DNA from: Candidatus Rhodoblastus alkanivorans
GTDB taxonomy: Bacteria > Pseudomonadota > Alphaproteobacteria > Rhizobiales > Beijerinckiaceae
Direction: 5' to 3'
Assembly: GCF_022760755.1 (NCBI RefSeq)
Contig: NZ_JAIVFP010000001.1
Coordinates: 2,274,001 to 2,338,000, forward strand
DNA length: 64,000 nt
In this document: positions 44,872 to 52,879 of the stretch, piece after piece
Layout: every line of letters starts with the position of its first letter
How positions within the stretch are numbered: position 1 is the first letter of the stretch
The notes under the pieces: generated by a model
Database searches by the model: none
Seen by the model: only the letters and a program-made list of their open reading frames with translations
What the model was told of the DNA's origin: nothing
Made by a program: the position numbers and the translations under genes

Positions 44872-45306
44872 TTAGCCCCCCCGTTTCCGCTTGCCCCGAC
44901 GCCCGACCTCGAAAAACGTTCCCGCGCGAAGCGCAACAAGCCGCAGGCCTCCGACTCCGGGACGAAAATCCCGATCCGGCCAGACCAACGCGGCACGCAG
45001 ACGCCATGAATTGAAAGCTGCGCAGGATCGCGGCTTTCGGGGCGCGCGCTCCTCGTTTCCCCCGCGCTTGCCGCTGCCGCGAAGGGCTCGGATCGGACGA
45101 TCTCTGCAACCTTGCGATTGTCGGCGACGACGCCGGGATGAGGTCATTATGTGCGGCCCACGTTGTGGGTCAAGGCCGCATCAATATGTGGTGATCATTT
45201 TTCGCAAATCCACTATGGCTTGTGGGATTCTGGGGACATTTCAACTGAATTTTAACAAACCCTTTGCAATCGCCGACGCGTTGGAGCAGGCGGGGGACGA
45301 CCCGCC
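44872..45306. other. nrdJ leader and promoter region
   Basis: About 435 bases between nrdJ and the end of the lrgAB operon. The far end holds the candidate promoter and NrdR boxes, which leaves an untranslated leader of about 270 bases. I looked for a cobalamin riboswitch (B12-box and GCCACTG-like core) on the minus strand and did not find one. Confidence 0.5.
45146..45225 (-). promoter_or_regulatory. Candidate nrdJ promoter with tandem NrdR-like boxes
   Basis: On the minus strand TTGACC (45168-45173) and CATAAT (45146-45151) form a -35/-10 pair with a 16-base spacer. Directly upstream are two 16-bp sites that resemble the NrdR consensus ACACAATATATTGTGT: 45210-45225 (CCACAAGCCATAGTGG) and 45179-45194. 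Their centres are 31 bases apart, the spacing expected for tandem NrdR boxes. CCCACAACGTGGG, a perfect dyad, lies between -35 and -10. Confidence 0.55.
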
Positions 45307-46041
45307 TCACAATCCGAGCAACGGCCTGAGAATGGGCAGGATCAGGCTGGTGAGCGCGCCGTTCAGGCCCATGGCTATCCCGGCGAAGGCGCCAGCGGTC
45401 GAATCGATATGGAATGCGCGGGCGGCGCCGACGCCATGGGAGGCGAGGCCGGCGGCCATGCCGATCGCGGCCGGGTCCCTGATTCGCAACAGGCGCATCA
45501 GCGGCGTCAGGATGATCGCGCCGAACACCCCGGTGGCGATCACCAGGGCGGCGGTGAGGAAGGGCGCTCCGCCGAGTTTTTCGGACAGGCCCATGGCGAT
45601 GGGGGAGGTGACCGATTTCGGCGCCAGCGACGCCACGATCTCGTGCGACGCGCCGAGGATTTTGGCGATCCCGACCGCGCTGAGGATGGCGACCAGAGAA
45701 CCGACGCCAAGCGACGCGGCGATCGGCCATGCGGTGGCGCGAACCCGCTCGATGTTGCGGTAGAGCGGCACGGCGAGGGCGACGGTCGCCGGACCGAGCA
45801 GGAAATGGATGAATTTGGCGCCGGCGAAATAGGTCTCGTAGCTGGTTCCGGTAGCCTTGAGCGCGAGAATGATCAACAAGGCCGCCAAGGCGACGAGATT
45901 GGCCGCCGGATGGCGGTTGAAGGCGATGGAGATGCGGTCGGCGACCAGATAGGCGACCAGAGTCAGGGTCAGCCAGGACAGGGGGCTGGCGGCGAGATAG
46001 ACCCAGACTTCCGGATGGGGCTTGAGCAGCGACGGGATCAT
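45307..46041 (-). CDS. lrgB: LrgB-family membrane protein
   Basis: A 244-residue inner-membrane protein with about seven hydrophobic helices. The LrgB signature is present: PKSVTSPIAMGLSEKLGG, then TGVFGAIILTPLMRLL and GLASHGVGAARAF. LrgB partners LrgA/CidA in holin-antiholin-like or metabolite (pyruvate, glycolate) export roles; which of these applies here is not known. The start at 46041 overlaps the lrgA stop (ATGA), so the pair is translationally coupled. It ends near the candidate nrdJ promoter region. Confidence 0.9.
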   Translation of the reverse strand: MIPSLLKPHPEVWVYLAASPLSWLTLTLVAYLVADRISIAFNRHPAANLVALAALLIILALKATGTSYETYFAGAKFIHFLLGPATVALAVPLYRNIERVRATAWPIAASLGVGSLVAILSAVGIAKILGASHEIVASLAPKSVTSPIAMGLSEKLGGAPFLTAALVIATGVFGAIILTPLMRLLRIRDPAAIGMAAGLASHGVGAARAFHIDSTAGAFAGIAMGLNGALTSLILPILRPLLGL

Positions 46042-46394
46042 GGATTGGTCCGGGCGAGCAGGCGAAAGGTGAGGGCGGTCGCCGCCTGCGCCAGCACGGT
46101 GGAGACCGCCACCGCGAAAATCAATGTGACGGCGTTGGCGGCGAGGATGTCGAAATAGCGCATCAGCCCGACCGAGGCCGGCACGAACAGCAGGGAGAGA
46201 TGGCCGAGCAGGCCGTCGGCGGCGGCGCCGAGATTTCCGGGTACGGCGCTCTCGCCCCTGCCGCCGCGCGCGACCAGGGCGAGGAACAGCAGGAACATGC
46301 CGAGCACCGGGCCGGGCAGGGGCAACGCGAAGGCGCGGACGATGAATTCGCCCAGAAGCTGGCAAGCGAATATGCCGGCGAAGGCGGCGACCAT
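46038..46394 (-). CDS. lrgA: LrgA/CidA-family membrane protein
   Basis: A 118-residue protein with four predicted helices and the family motifs FACQLLGEFIVRAFALPLPG and FVPASVGLM. It is the usual partner of LrgB. I chose the ATG at 46394 because TTTGGAGA lies seven bases upstream and because the resulting length and start match family members. An in-frame ATG at 46436, after AAAGG, would add 14 residues (MSFAGARRPVWRKI) and cannot be excluded. It is the first gene of the pair. Confidence 0.85.
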   Translation of the reverse strand: MVAAFAGIFACQLLGEFIVRAFALPLPGPVLGMFLLFLALVARGGRGESAVPGNLGAAADGLLGHLSLLFVPASVGLMRYFDILAANAVTLIFAVAVSTVLAQAATALTFRLLARTNP

Positions 46395-46549
46395 GATTTT
46401 TCTCCAAACGGGCCGGCGAGCGCCGGCAAACGACATATTGCCTTTGCGGCGCGCCACGATAGAACATGGAACGACTGGACAGAAGGTCGCGACGCGGCCA
46501 TAGTCCGCCGCGACTTGTCGTTGGCGGGACGAATACGGGATCAAGCGCG

Positions 46550-46957
46550 ATGAAATGGCTCGTCCAATTCTTCACCTGGTGGAACGGGCAGACGCTCAAT
46601 ACGGCTCTCTACACCTGGCTTTATGGCGAGCGCGTCGGCGAGGACCAGTTCGGCAATATCTATTATCGCTACCGCAATGGCGCGATCGACCCCGCGCTCG
46701 GCTTCAACCGCCGCTGGGTGATCTTCAAGGGCGAGAGCGAGGGCTCCAAAGTTCCGCCCGGCTGGTATGGCTGGCTCCACCACATGACCGACGAGCTTCC
46801 CACCGAGACCAATTACAAGCCGCGTGAGTGGGAAAAGCCCTATGTCCCGAATCAGACGGGCACGCCGAACGCCTGGCGTCCCCCGGGATCGACCCTCGCC
46901 ACCGGCGCCCGGCCGCAGGCCACCGGCGATTATCAGGCCTGGTCGCCCGAAGGGTGA
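46550..46957 (+). CDS. NADH:ubiquinone oxidoreductase accessory subunit, NDUFA12 family
   Basis: A 135-residue homologue of the mitochondrial complex I accessory subunit B17.2, present in alphaproteobacteria. Signature phrases are FTWWNGQTLNTALYTWLYGE, DQFGNIYYRYR and NRRWVIFKG, followed by PPGWYGWLHHMTDELP and the C-terminal KPYVPNQTGTPNAWRPPGS. It helps stabilise or assemble complex I at the inner membrane. The ATG at 46550 gives the standard start. It is followed 41 bases later by the DUF2155 gene, an arrangement conserved in Rhizobiales. Confidence 0.93.
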   Translation: MKWLVQFFTWWNGQTLNTALYTWLYGERVGEDQFGNIYYRYRNGAIDPALGFNRRWVIFKGESEGSKVPPGWYGWLHHMTDELPTETNYKPREWEKPYVPNQTGTPNAWRPPGSTLATGARPQATGDYQAWSPEG

Positions 46958-46998
46958 CGCGTGCCGCGACCCGCGAACGCCCGGGTTTGGGCGCGATC

Positions 46999-47925
46999 AT
47001 GAGATTCAACCGGTTTTTCGCCGCGGCCCTCGGGGCTCTGGGGGCGTTCGCGGCAAGTGCGGGCGCGCGCGCCGACGAGATCCACAATCCGACAGCGATT
47101 TTCGCCGGTCTGGACAAGATCACCGGACGCATCACCACTTTCGACGTCGCCATCGACGAGACGGTGCAATTCGGCACGCTGCAGATCACGCCCCGCGTCT
47201 GCCTGACCCGGCCCCAGACCGAGGCGCCGCTCACCGAAGGCTTCGTTCAGGTGGACGACGTCGAGAGCGGCAAGGCCAAGCGGGTTTTTTCGGGCTGGAT
47301 GTTCGCCGCCAGTCCCGGCCTCCATGGCGTGGAGCATCCGATCTTTGACGTCTGGCTGAAGGATTGCGTCGGCGGCAAGGAAGTCACGCCCTCGCCGCCC
47401 AACGCCGCAGCCGATGTCAACAGGGCGCCGCCGCCCAACGCCGCGCCGGAGCCCAAGGAAGGAACGCCCGCCGCCAAGGCGCGCCGCACTATCGAGCCGC
47501 GCGAGCCGGTCGAGCCGACCATGGACAGCCTGCCGCCGAGCGGGCCCGACGTCGATTCGCCCGGAGCGCAGGCGCCGGATGGACAAGCGCCCGATGGCCA
47601 AGCGCCCGATGCTCAAGCGCCGGACGTCCAGGTCCCCGGGGACGAGACGCCCGCCCCGCGCGCGCCCGAAACCAGGAGGGCCCCGCAGCCGGGCAGCCCC
47701 GAAGACCTAGGCGCGCCGATCGAGGTCGCGCCGCCGCCGGGCATGCAGCCCGAGGGACAGCCGGCCGCGCCGCCGCCGGCCCGCCATTCCAAACCGAGGC
47801 GCCGGCAGCAGACCGACCCTAACGCGCCGGTTCCGCCGGCGGATATTCCGCAATCGGCGCCGCAGCGGCGTTCGCAGCCGTCCGGCCCGCAGGATTTGCT
47901 CAAAAATCTGCCCTTTTTCCACTAG
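46999..47925 (+). CDS. Secreted DUF2155-domain protein with a proline-rich tail
   Basis: A 308-residue exported protein of unknown function. A signal peptide (FFAAALGALGAFAASAGARA) precedes the DUF2155 domain (about residues 30-130), which includes FAGLDKITGRITTFDVAIDE, RVCLTRPQTEAP and FSGWMFAASPGLHGVEHPIF, ending with a second cysteine in WLKDCVGG that may pair with the first. The rest is Pro/Ala-rich, with tandem units such as GQAPDGQAPDAQAPD, probably a flexible spacer through the periplasm or cell wall. The start at 46999 gives the signal peptide. The tail is longer than in many relatives. Confidence 0.85.
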   Translation: MRFNRFFAAALGALGAFAASAGARADEIHNPTAIFAGLDKITGRITTFDVAIDETVQFGTLQITPRVCLTRPQTEAPLTEGFVQVDDVESGKAKRVFSGWMFAASPGLHGVEHPIFDVWLKDCVGGKEVTPSPPNAAADVNRAPPPNAAPEPKEGTPAAKARRTIEPREPVEPTMDSLPPSGPDVDSPGAQAPDGQAPDGQAPDAQAPDVQVPGDETPAPRAPETRRAPQPGSPEDLGAPIEVAPPPGMQPEGQPAAPPPARHSKPRRRQQTDPNAPVPPADIPQSAPQRRSQPSGPQDLLKNLPFFH

Positions 47926-47961
47926 AGCCAGTTGCGATCCGTTTGAATCGCAAACGGCTCT
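47924..47961 (+). terminator. Long hairpin terminator after the DUF2155 gene
   Basis: AGAGCCAGTTGCGAT (47924-47938) pairs with ATCGCAAACGGCTCT (47947-47961) with one mismatch across an eight-base loop. TTCTTTCGCTTTTT follows. The hairpin starts in the stop codon of the gene. The same palindrome type occurs widely in Rhizobiales, so it may also be a repeat element. Confidence 0.75.
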
Positions 47962-48015
47962 GGATTCTTTCGCTTTTTGTGAAAAAGGCCCAGTGTCCGC
48001 TTTTCGCGCGCCGCT

Positions 48016-48684
48016 CTATGGCGCGCGCACGAGGCTCAGCACCTCCTCGGGCGCAGCCTGCGGGTCGAGGGCGCGGAAATCGCCCTGAAGGTCCAGCGCG
48101 GCGTCGAGCCGGCGGCGGTAATCGGCGCGGGAGATTTCGATGGCGCCGAGGCTTTCGAGATGCGGCGTGACGAATTGCGCGTCGAGCAGGGAAAAGCCGC
48201 CGAATCGGAGTCGCGCGACCAGATAGGTCAGGCAGACTTTTGAGGCGTCGGTGACGTGGTGGAACATGCTTTCGCCGAAAAAGGCGCCCCCCAGCGCCAG
48301 ACCATAGAGCCCGCCAACCAGTTCGCCTTCGCGCCAAGCCTCGACGGTGTGGGCGAAGCCCATGTCGAACAATTCGCGAAACAGCGCGGCGATGGTCTTG
48401 TTGATCCAGGTTTTTTCCCGTCCCGGGCGGCTTTCGGCGCAGCCCGCGAGCACGGCGTCGAAGTCCTGGTCGATGCGGATGTCGAATTTTTTCGCTTTTA
48501 TCGCTTTGGCGAGGCTTTTCGAGACGCTCAGGCGATCGAGCGGGAAAATCCCGCGCTCGCGCGGGTCGAACCAATGCAGGTAATCGGCCTCCGCGTCCTC
48601 GGCCATGGGGAACAGACCGGCGGCATAAGCGCGCAGCAGGATGCGCGGCGTGATCGGCTCAGGCTTGGGGGGCGGAGGGCGCAT
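48016..48684 (-). CDS. aat: Leucyl/phenylalanyl-tRNA-protein transferase
   Basis: A 222-residue cytoplasmic enzyme that adds leucine or phenylalanine from tRNA to the N-terminus of proteins beginning with Arg or Lys, marking them for ClpAP (N-end rule). Motifs include RAYAAGLFPMAE, WFDPRERGIFPLD, the catalytic/donor region NKTIAALFRELFDMGFAHTVEAW and GGLYGLALGGAFFGESMFH. Length is normal. The start at 48684 gives MRPPPPKPEP; several in-frame codons farther upstream encode non-family sequence. It converges with the DUF2155 gene across the terminator at 47924. Confidence 0.92.
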   Translation of the reverse strand: MRPPPPKPEPITPRILLRAYAAGLFPMAEDAEADYLHWFDPRERGIFPLDRLSVSKSLAKAIKAKKFDIRIDQDFDAVLAGCAESRPGREKTWINKTIAALFRELFDMGFAHTVEAWREGELVGGLYGLALGGAFFGESMFHHVTDASKVCLTYLVARLRFGGFSLLDAQFVTPHLESLGAIEISRADYRRRLDAALDLQGDFRALDPQAAPEEVLSLVRAP

Positions 48685-48743
48685 GCGCCAATTGTGGCTT
48701 TCGCGAAGGCGCGGAACAAGGTCTTTCCGCGCGGTACCGTAGT

Positions 48744-49424
48744 TTACCGGAAGGCGAGCGACGCCATGAAGGAACCGTATCTTCGTGCCATGTCCGCTCG
48801 CATCGGGCCCCATGCGGCGGCGGAAACGATATAGTTCACCTGATTGCCGCAAATGCCGATCCATCCGGTATCGGCATAAAATTCGGCCGGCGGCTTGAAC
48901 TCGCCCACCGCGCGCTGAACTTTCACCATCTTCAGTTTCGGTCTGACATGCGTGTGAAAGAACAGATAAAAATCCTGCGGCGTCGCCAACTCGCGGCAAT
49001 GCGCCCGCGTTCCCAGAGCGAAAAGGACGGCTTCATACATATGCGTCGCAAGATAGTCGTCTTCGGATTCCGCGGTTTGGACGCCGGGACGCAAGCCGAT
49101 TTCGACCCCGATGGTCGCAAGCGAGGCGGAATAGTCAATGACGAGCGATTGGGCGGGATCGTAAGGACCGGAAAATCTGCTGTGGTAGGAGAGCAAAAGG
49201 CTGCTCTTGGCTTTTCGTTTGCCGGTAATGTCGCCGGCGAGATATTTGTCGATGGTCTCGGCGGCGATTCGATAATCGATCTCGCTGATATAGGGTCGGA
49301 CCCCGTCGAGACAGGCGACGACTTTCGCGCCGAGGCAGCCGTCAAAGGCGCGGGCGGGCGTGGCCAGTAATTGCGCGCCGGAAACGGCCGTCAGCGCGGC
49401 CAGGGTGACGAAGCGATGTTTCAC
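48744..49424 (-). CDS. Secreted protein of unknown function
   Basis: A 226-residue exported protein. The GTG at 49424, preceded by GAGG, yields a short basic N-terminus and a signal peptide (VTLAALTAVSGAQLLATPAR) with cleavage near ARAFDG. The mature protein has a conserved-looking core (CLGAKVVACLDGVRPYISEI, FYLFFHTHVRPKLKMVKVQ) and a C-terminal GWIGICGNQVNYIVSAAAWG with cysteines that could form disulfides. I do not recognise the family. A longer frame beginning at 49520 lacks a signal peptide at its start. It ends 59 bases before aat. Confidence 0.7.
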   Translation of the reverse strand: MKHRFVTLAALTAVSGAQLLATPARAFDGCLGAKVVACLDGVRPYISEIDYRIAAETIDKYLAGDITGKRKAKSSLLLSYHSRFSGPYDPAQSLVIDYSASLATIGVEIGLRPGVQTAESEDDYLATHMYEAVLFALGTRAHCRELATPQDFYLFFHTHVRPKLKMVKVQRAVGEFKPPAEFYADTGWIGICGNQVNYIVSAAAWGPMRADMARRYGSFMASLAFR

Positions 49425-49583
49425 TCGCGCCTCGATAAGGAACAGGTTAATTTTGCCCGGGACATGATCCAGGGTTTTCGAAAAGCGGCGGCCGGATTTC
49501 GAAACAATCCCGCCAGACAACTTTAGGGCGTTGCAGCAGCTTGATTTGCGCCAATCCTGACATTTTGCGCCGGGTCAATCGAA

Positions 49584-50952
49584 ATGACCTCTGGCTCTGC
49601 CCCGCTCGTCCCGCCGTTCCCGCCAGTTCATCCGCACCGCCTGCCGTCCTTCGTCGCTTTGTGGATGGTCGTGCGCAACAATCTCTCGAACTGGCCGCGC
49701 CAGGCCTTCGAGGAGCCGATCCGGCGCTCGCGATTCTTCGGCGCGGATGTTCTTGTGGTCAGCGACCCCGCTGGAGTGCGGCATGTGCTGAACGAGGCGG
49801 CGGACAAATATCGCCGGCCGGTCATGGCGTCGCGCGCCCTGCGCCCGATCGGCGGCTCGGGCGTATTTCTGGTCGATGGCGCGCAATGGCGGCGCCAGCG
49901 CAAGATGCTCTCGCCTTTGTTCACGCCGGCGAGCGTTGGCCTGCTGGTTCCGCATTTCCATGCGGCGGCGGATTATATGCTGCGGCGGATCGAGGGCGCG
50001 AATGCGCGCAATCTATCGCGCGATTTTCAGGATGCGGCGCTGGACTCGGTGTTCCGGGCTCTGTTCTCGCTCCCCGAAGCCGAGCGCCGCGAAAAACTGG
50101 GCGCCATGGCGCGACTCTATCTCGAAGGGGTCGGGCGGCCTATGGTATTCGATATTTTCGCCCGCGAAGAGGTGTCTTTCGCTTTCTTTTCGCGCGGCAG
50201 GTGGAAATTCCGGATGCAATGGCAGGAGGCGGTTGACGCCTTGATCGCGGAGCGGCGCGCGGCGCCGAGGGCGGGCGCGGGGCGCGACCTGCTCGATCTG
50301 CTGCTCGCCGTGCGCGATCCCGAAACGGGCGAGGGAATTTCGACGGTGGAAATCCGCGATCAATGCGCGACCATGCTGGTGGCGGGTTTCGAGACGACCG
50401 CCCGCCTGATGTTCTGGCTGTGCTACCTGCTTGCGCTCGACCCGGACGAGCAGGACAGGATCCGCGCCGAATTCGCGGCCTTCCCGCCGGAGCGGGCGCA
50501 AAGCCTCGACGATCTGGGGCATTGGCCGCGCCTGCGGATGGCGATGTTCGAAGCCCTGCGGCTTTATCCGCCGGCGCCCCATGTGCTGCGCGAGGCGGTC
50601 GCCGACGACGTCATTTGCGGCGAGCGGATCGCGCCCGGCGCTCAGATCTGGCTCAGCGCCTGGATCATCCATCGCCATCGCCGTTTCTGGGAGCGGCCGG
50701 GGGGCGTTTTTGCCGGAGCGCTTCGCCGACAAAACAAACCCGTGGAATTCGGGCGCGCCCTTCATGCCCTTCGGCGCCGGCCCCCGCATCTGCATCGGCG
50801 CGGGCTTCGCGCTCGCGGAAGCGGCGATCGTGCTGGCCCATTTCCTGTCGCGCTATCGGGTTGCGCTGTCCGACGAGAAGCCGGTGCTGCCGATCGGGGC
50901 GGTCACGATCAGGCCGAGCCGGGAGCCGGTTTTCCGATTGGAGCGAGTTTAG
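49584..50952 (+). pseudogene. Cytochrome P450 with a frameshift before the heme-binding loop
   Basis: The first 373 codons encode a P450 monooxygenase: the I-helix LVAGFETTARLMFW and the K-helix ExxR in EALRLYPP are intact. At a run of six Gs (50699-50704) the frame is lost; the reading frame shifted by one base then gives AFLPERFADKTNPW and the heme-ligand loop FGAGPRICIGAGFALAE, with the cysteine codon at 50791-50793, and stops at 50952. Five Gs would restore one protein of about 455 residues. Either the gene is inactivated or this is a sequencing error in a homopolymer. The substrate is unknown. It converges with the broken gad gene, overlapping it by 44 bases. Confidence 0.85.
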
Positions 50953-52413
50953 GCGCTGGCGCGAAAATCCACAACGACGGCCCTCGCCCGTGGTTGAACC
51001 CCCCGGCCTCCGCCTCGGTCATCGGCGCATTGACGGGGTGTTTCGCGAAATGGGCGATGGCGCGGCGCAGATCGTCGATCAGGATTTGCGCGAGGTCGCG
51101 GGTGAGGCCCTGACGGACGAGGATGCGCTGCACGGGAACATTCTGCAGATTGGATGGCAGCGTATAGGCGGGAACCTGCCAGCCCCGCACTCGCAGACGG
51201 TCGGCGAGGTCAAACAGGGTGTAGCCGGGCGCAACGCCCTCCTTGATCTTCCAGGTGACGGCGGGAAGGCCTTTTTCGGGATCGCCGTCGCACAGCAGGT
51301 CGAACGGGCCGAGTTTCGCGATCTCATGGGCAAGATATTGCGCGGTGTGGTGGCAGTCCATGTAGACCTTGCGATTGCCGTCGCGGCCGAGGCGGATGAA
51401 ATTGTCATATTGGGCGTTGATCTGGCCGGCGGGGCGCGAGAAATTGATGGCGAAGGTCGGCATTTCGCCGCCGAGATAATTGCTTTTGAAAACAAGATCG
51501 TCCGGCAAGTCTTTCTTGTCGCGCCACAGGATCCAGCCGACGCCGAGCGGGGCGAGGCCGAATTTGTGGCCGGAGGCCGAAATCGATTTCACGCGGGGCA
51601 GGCGGAAGTCCCAGACCAGATCGGGCGCGCAGAAAGGCGCGAGACAGCCGCCCGATGCCGCATCGACATGAATATCGACATCGAGGCCTTGTTCGGCCTG
51701 AAGCTGGTCCAGCGCCTCCGCCAGGGGGCTGGACCGGCTCGAAGGTTCCGGTGTGGGTCACGCCCAGGGTCGGCACGACCCCGATGGTGTTTTCATCGAC
51801 CCTTTTGAGCATTTCCTCGGCGTTCATCAGCAGGCGCCCATGCTCCATCGGGACTTCGTGGATTTCGACGTCCCAATAGCGCGCGAATTTGTGCCAGCAG
51901 ATCTGGACCGGGCCGGTGACCAGATTGGGCCTGTCGGCAGGCTTCCCCTGCGCCCGCCGTCTGGCGCGCCAGCGCTATTTCATCGCCATGCCGCCGAGCA
52001 TGGCGGCTTCGCTCGACCCGACGGCCGACGTTCCCACGGTGTTGGCGGCGTGCGGGCTGTTCCAGAGGTCCGCCAGCATATGGACGCAACGCGCTTCGAG
52101 TTCGGCTGTCTGGGGATATTCGTCCTTGTCGATCATGTTCTTGTCGATCGCGTGATCCATGATCCTGTGGATCTCCGGCTCCTCCCAGGTCTGGCAGAAG
52201 GTCGCCAGGTTCTGGCGGGCGTTGCCGTCAAGGAAAAGTTCGTCCTGCACGATCTGAAACACGGTTCCAGGCTCGTTTTCCGATTGCGGAAACTTGTATT
52301 TCGGCAATGGCTTGGCGCTGTCGCCGCGCGAAGACGGTGTCCATGACGACGTCGCGAATATGCTCTCGTTCGTGCAGGCTCAACGTCTCCGCCGGTGTTG
52401 CTTCGCTTTGCAA
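50909..52413 (-). pseudogene. gadB: Glutamate decarboxylase, multiply disrupted
   Basis: Four pieces together cover a GadB-type PLP decarboxylase, which converts glutamate to GABA. The pieces show [59 protein letters not shown] and [15 protein letters not shown], the last carrying the PLP lysine. Three lesions separate them: a one-base loss near 52325, an in-frame TAG at 51975-51977 where relatives have Trp after MAMK, and an extra C in a C-run at 51724-51728. A TTG at 52413 is the probable old start. Remaining sequence similarity is high, so decay is recent. A gadC-type antiporter is not nearby. Confidence 0.88.
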
Positions 52414-52450
52414 GTCCTGTCGGGACTTGGTCAGGCTTTTTCGACAGCGG

Positions 52451-52879
52451 TCAGCGCGTTACACTGACGCTGCCGTCCACAAAGGTCAACTTGCCGGCGC
52501 CGTCCACGCGCCAATAGACGAAAACGTCTGGCTGGCTCCAGTTTTGGCCGAGCCAGCGGGCGCCCACAACCTCGTCGTCATTCGGGCAGGCCATGAAAAG
52601 CTCAAAACCTTCCCGCTTCAGCCGCGCCTCCAATGGGCCGGCGTCCGAACCGGGCGGAAAGAGTTTTCGCAGTTTTTCGCCGAGCGCGCCGGGCGGGGAA
52701 GCGCCCTGTTTGAGGCGGGCTTTTTCTTCGGCGAGCGTGCGCGCCGGGCAGGGCGCGCTCAGAACGCCGTCGGCCCGCACGCTGGCGATCAGCTCAGGAA
52801 CCGGCGCCGGCGTGTCGAACAGCCAGATCGCCGCGCCCGTGAGCGCCAGGAAAGCAATGAGCGCCGCAGCCAGCCGCAC
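52451..52879 (-). CDS. Small membrane-anchored protein of unknown function
   Basis: A 142-residue protein with an N-terminal membrane or signal segment (MRLAAALIAFLALTGAAIWL) and a mixed alpha-beta remainder with three or so Trp residues near the end (ARWLGQNWSQPDVFVYWRVD). It starts with GTG at 52879, immediately after the accC stop at 52880, so it is the last gene of an accB-accC operon. Similar small genes stand beside accC in related genomes as far as I recall. No family function is known. A pair of cysteines (ACPND, APCPA) may form a disulfide. Confidence 0.7.
   Translation of the reverse strand: MRLAAALIAFLALTGAAIWLFDTPAPVPELIASVRADGVLSAPCPARTLAEEKARLKQGASPPGALGEKLRKLFPPGSDAGPLEARLKREGFELFMACPNDDEVVGARWLGQNWSQPDVFVYWRVDGAGKLTFVDGSVSVTR

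Noticed and set aside
44872..45170. Cobalamin riboswitch in the long nrdJ leader
   Set aside because: The gene is B12-dependent and the leader is long enough, but the conserved B12-box and core motifs are not visible on the minus strand.
47924..47961. Attachment site or tRNA fragment
   Set aside because: The long palindrome begins at a stop codon and is followed by T-rich DNA, so terminator or repeat is simpler; no integrase or tRNA arm is seen.
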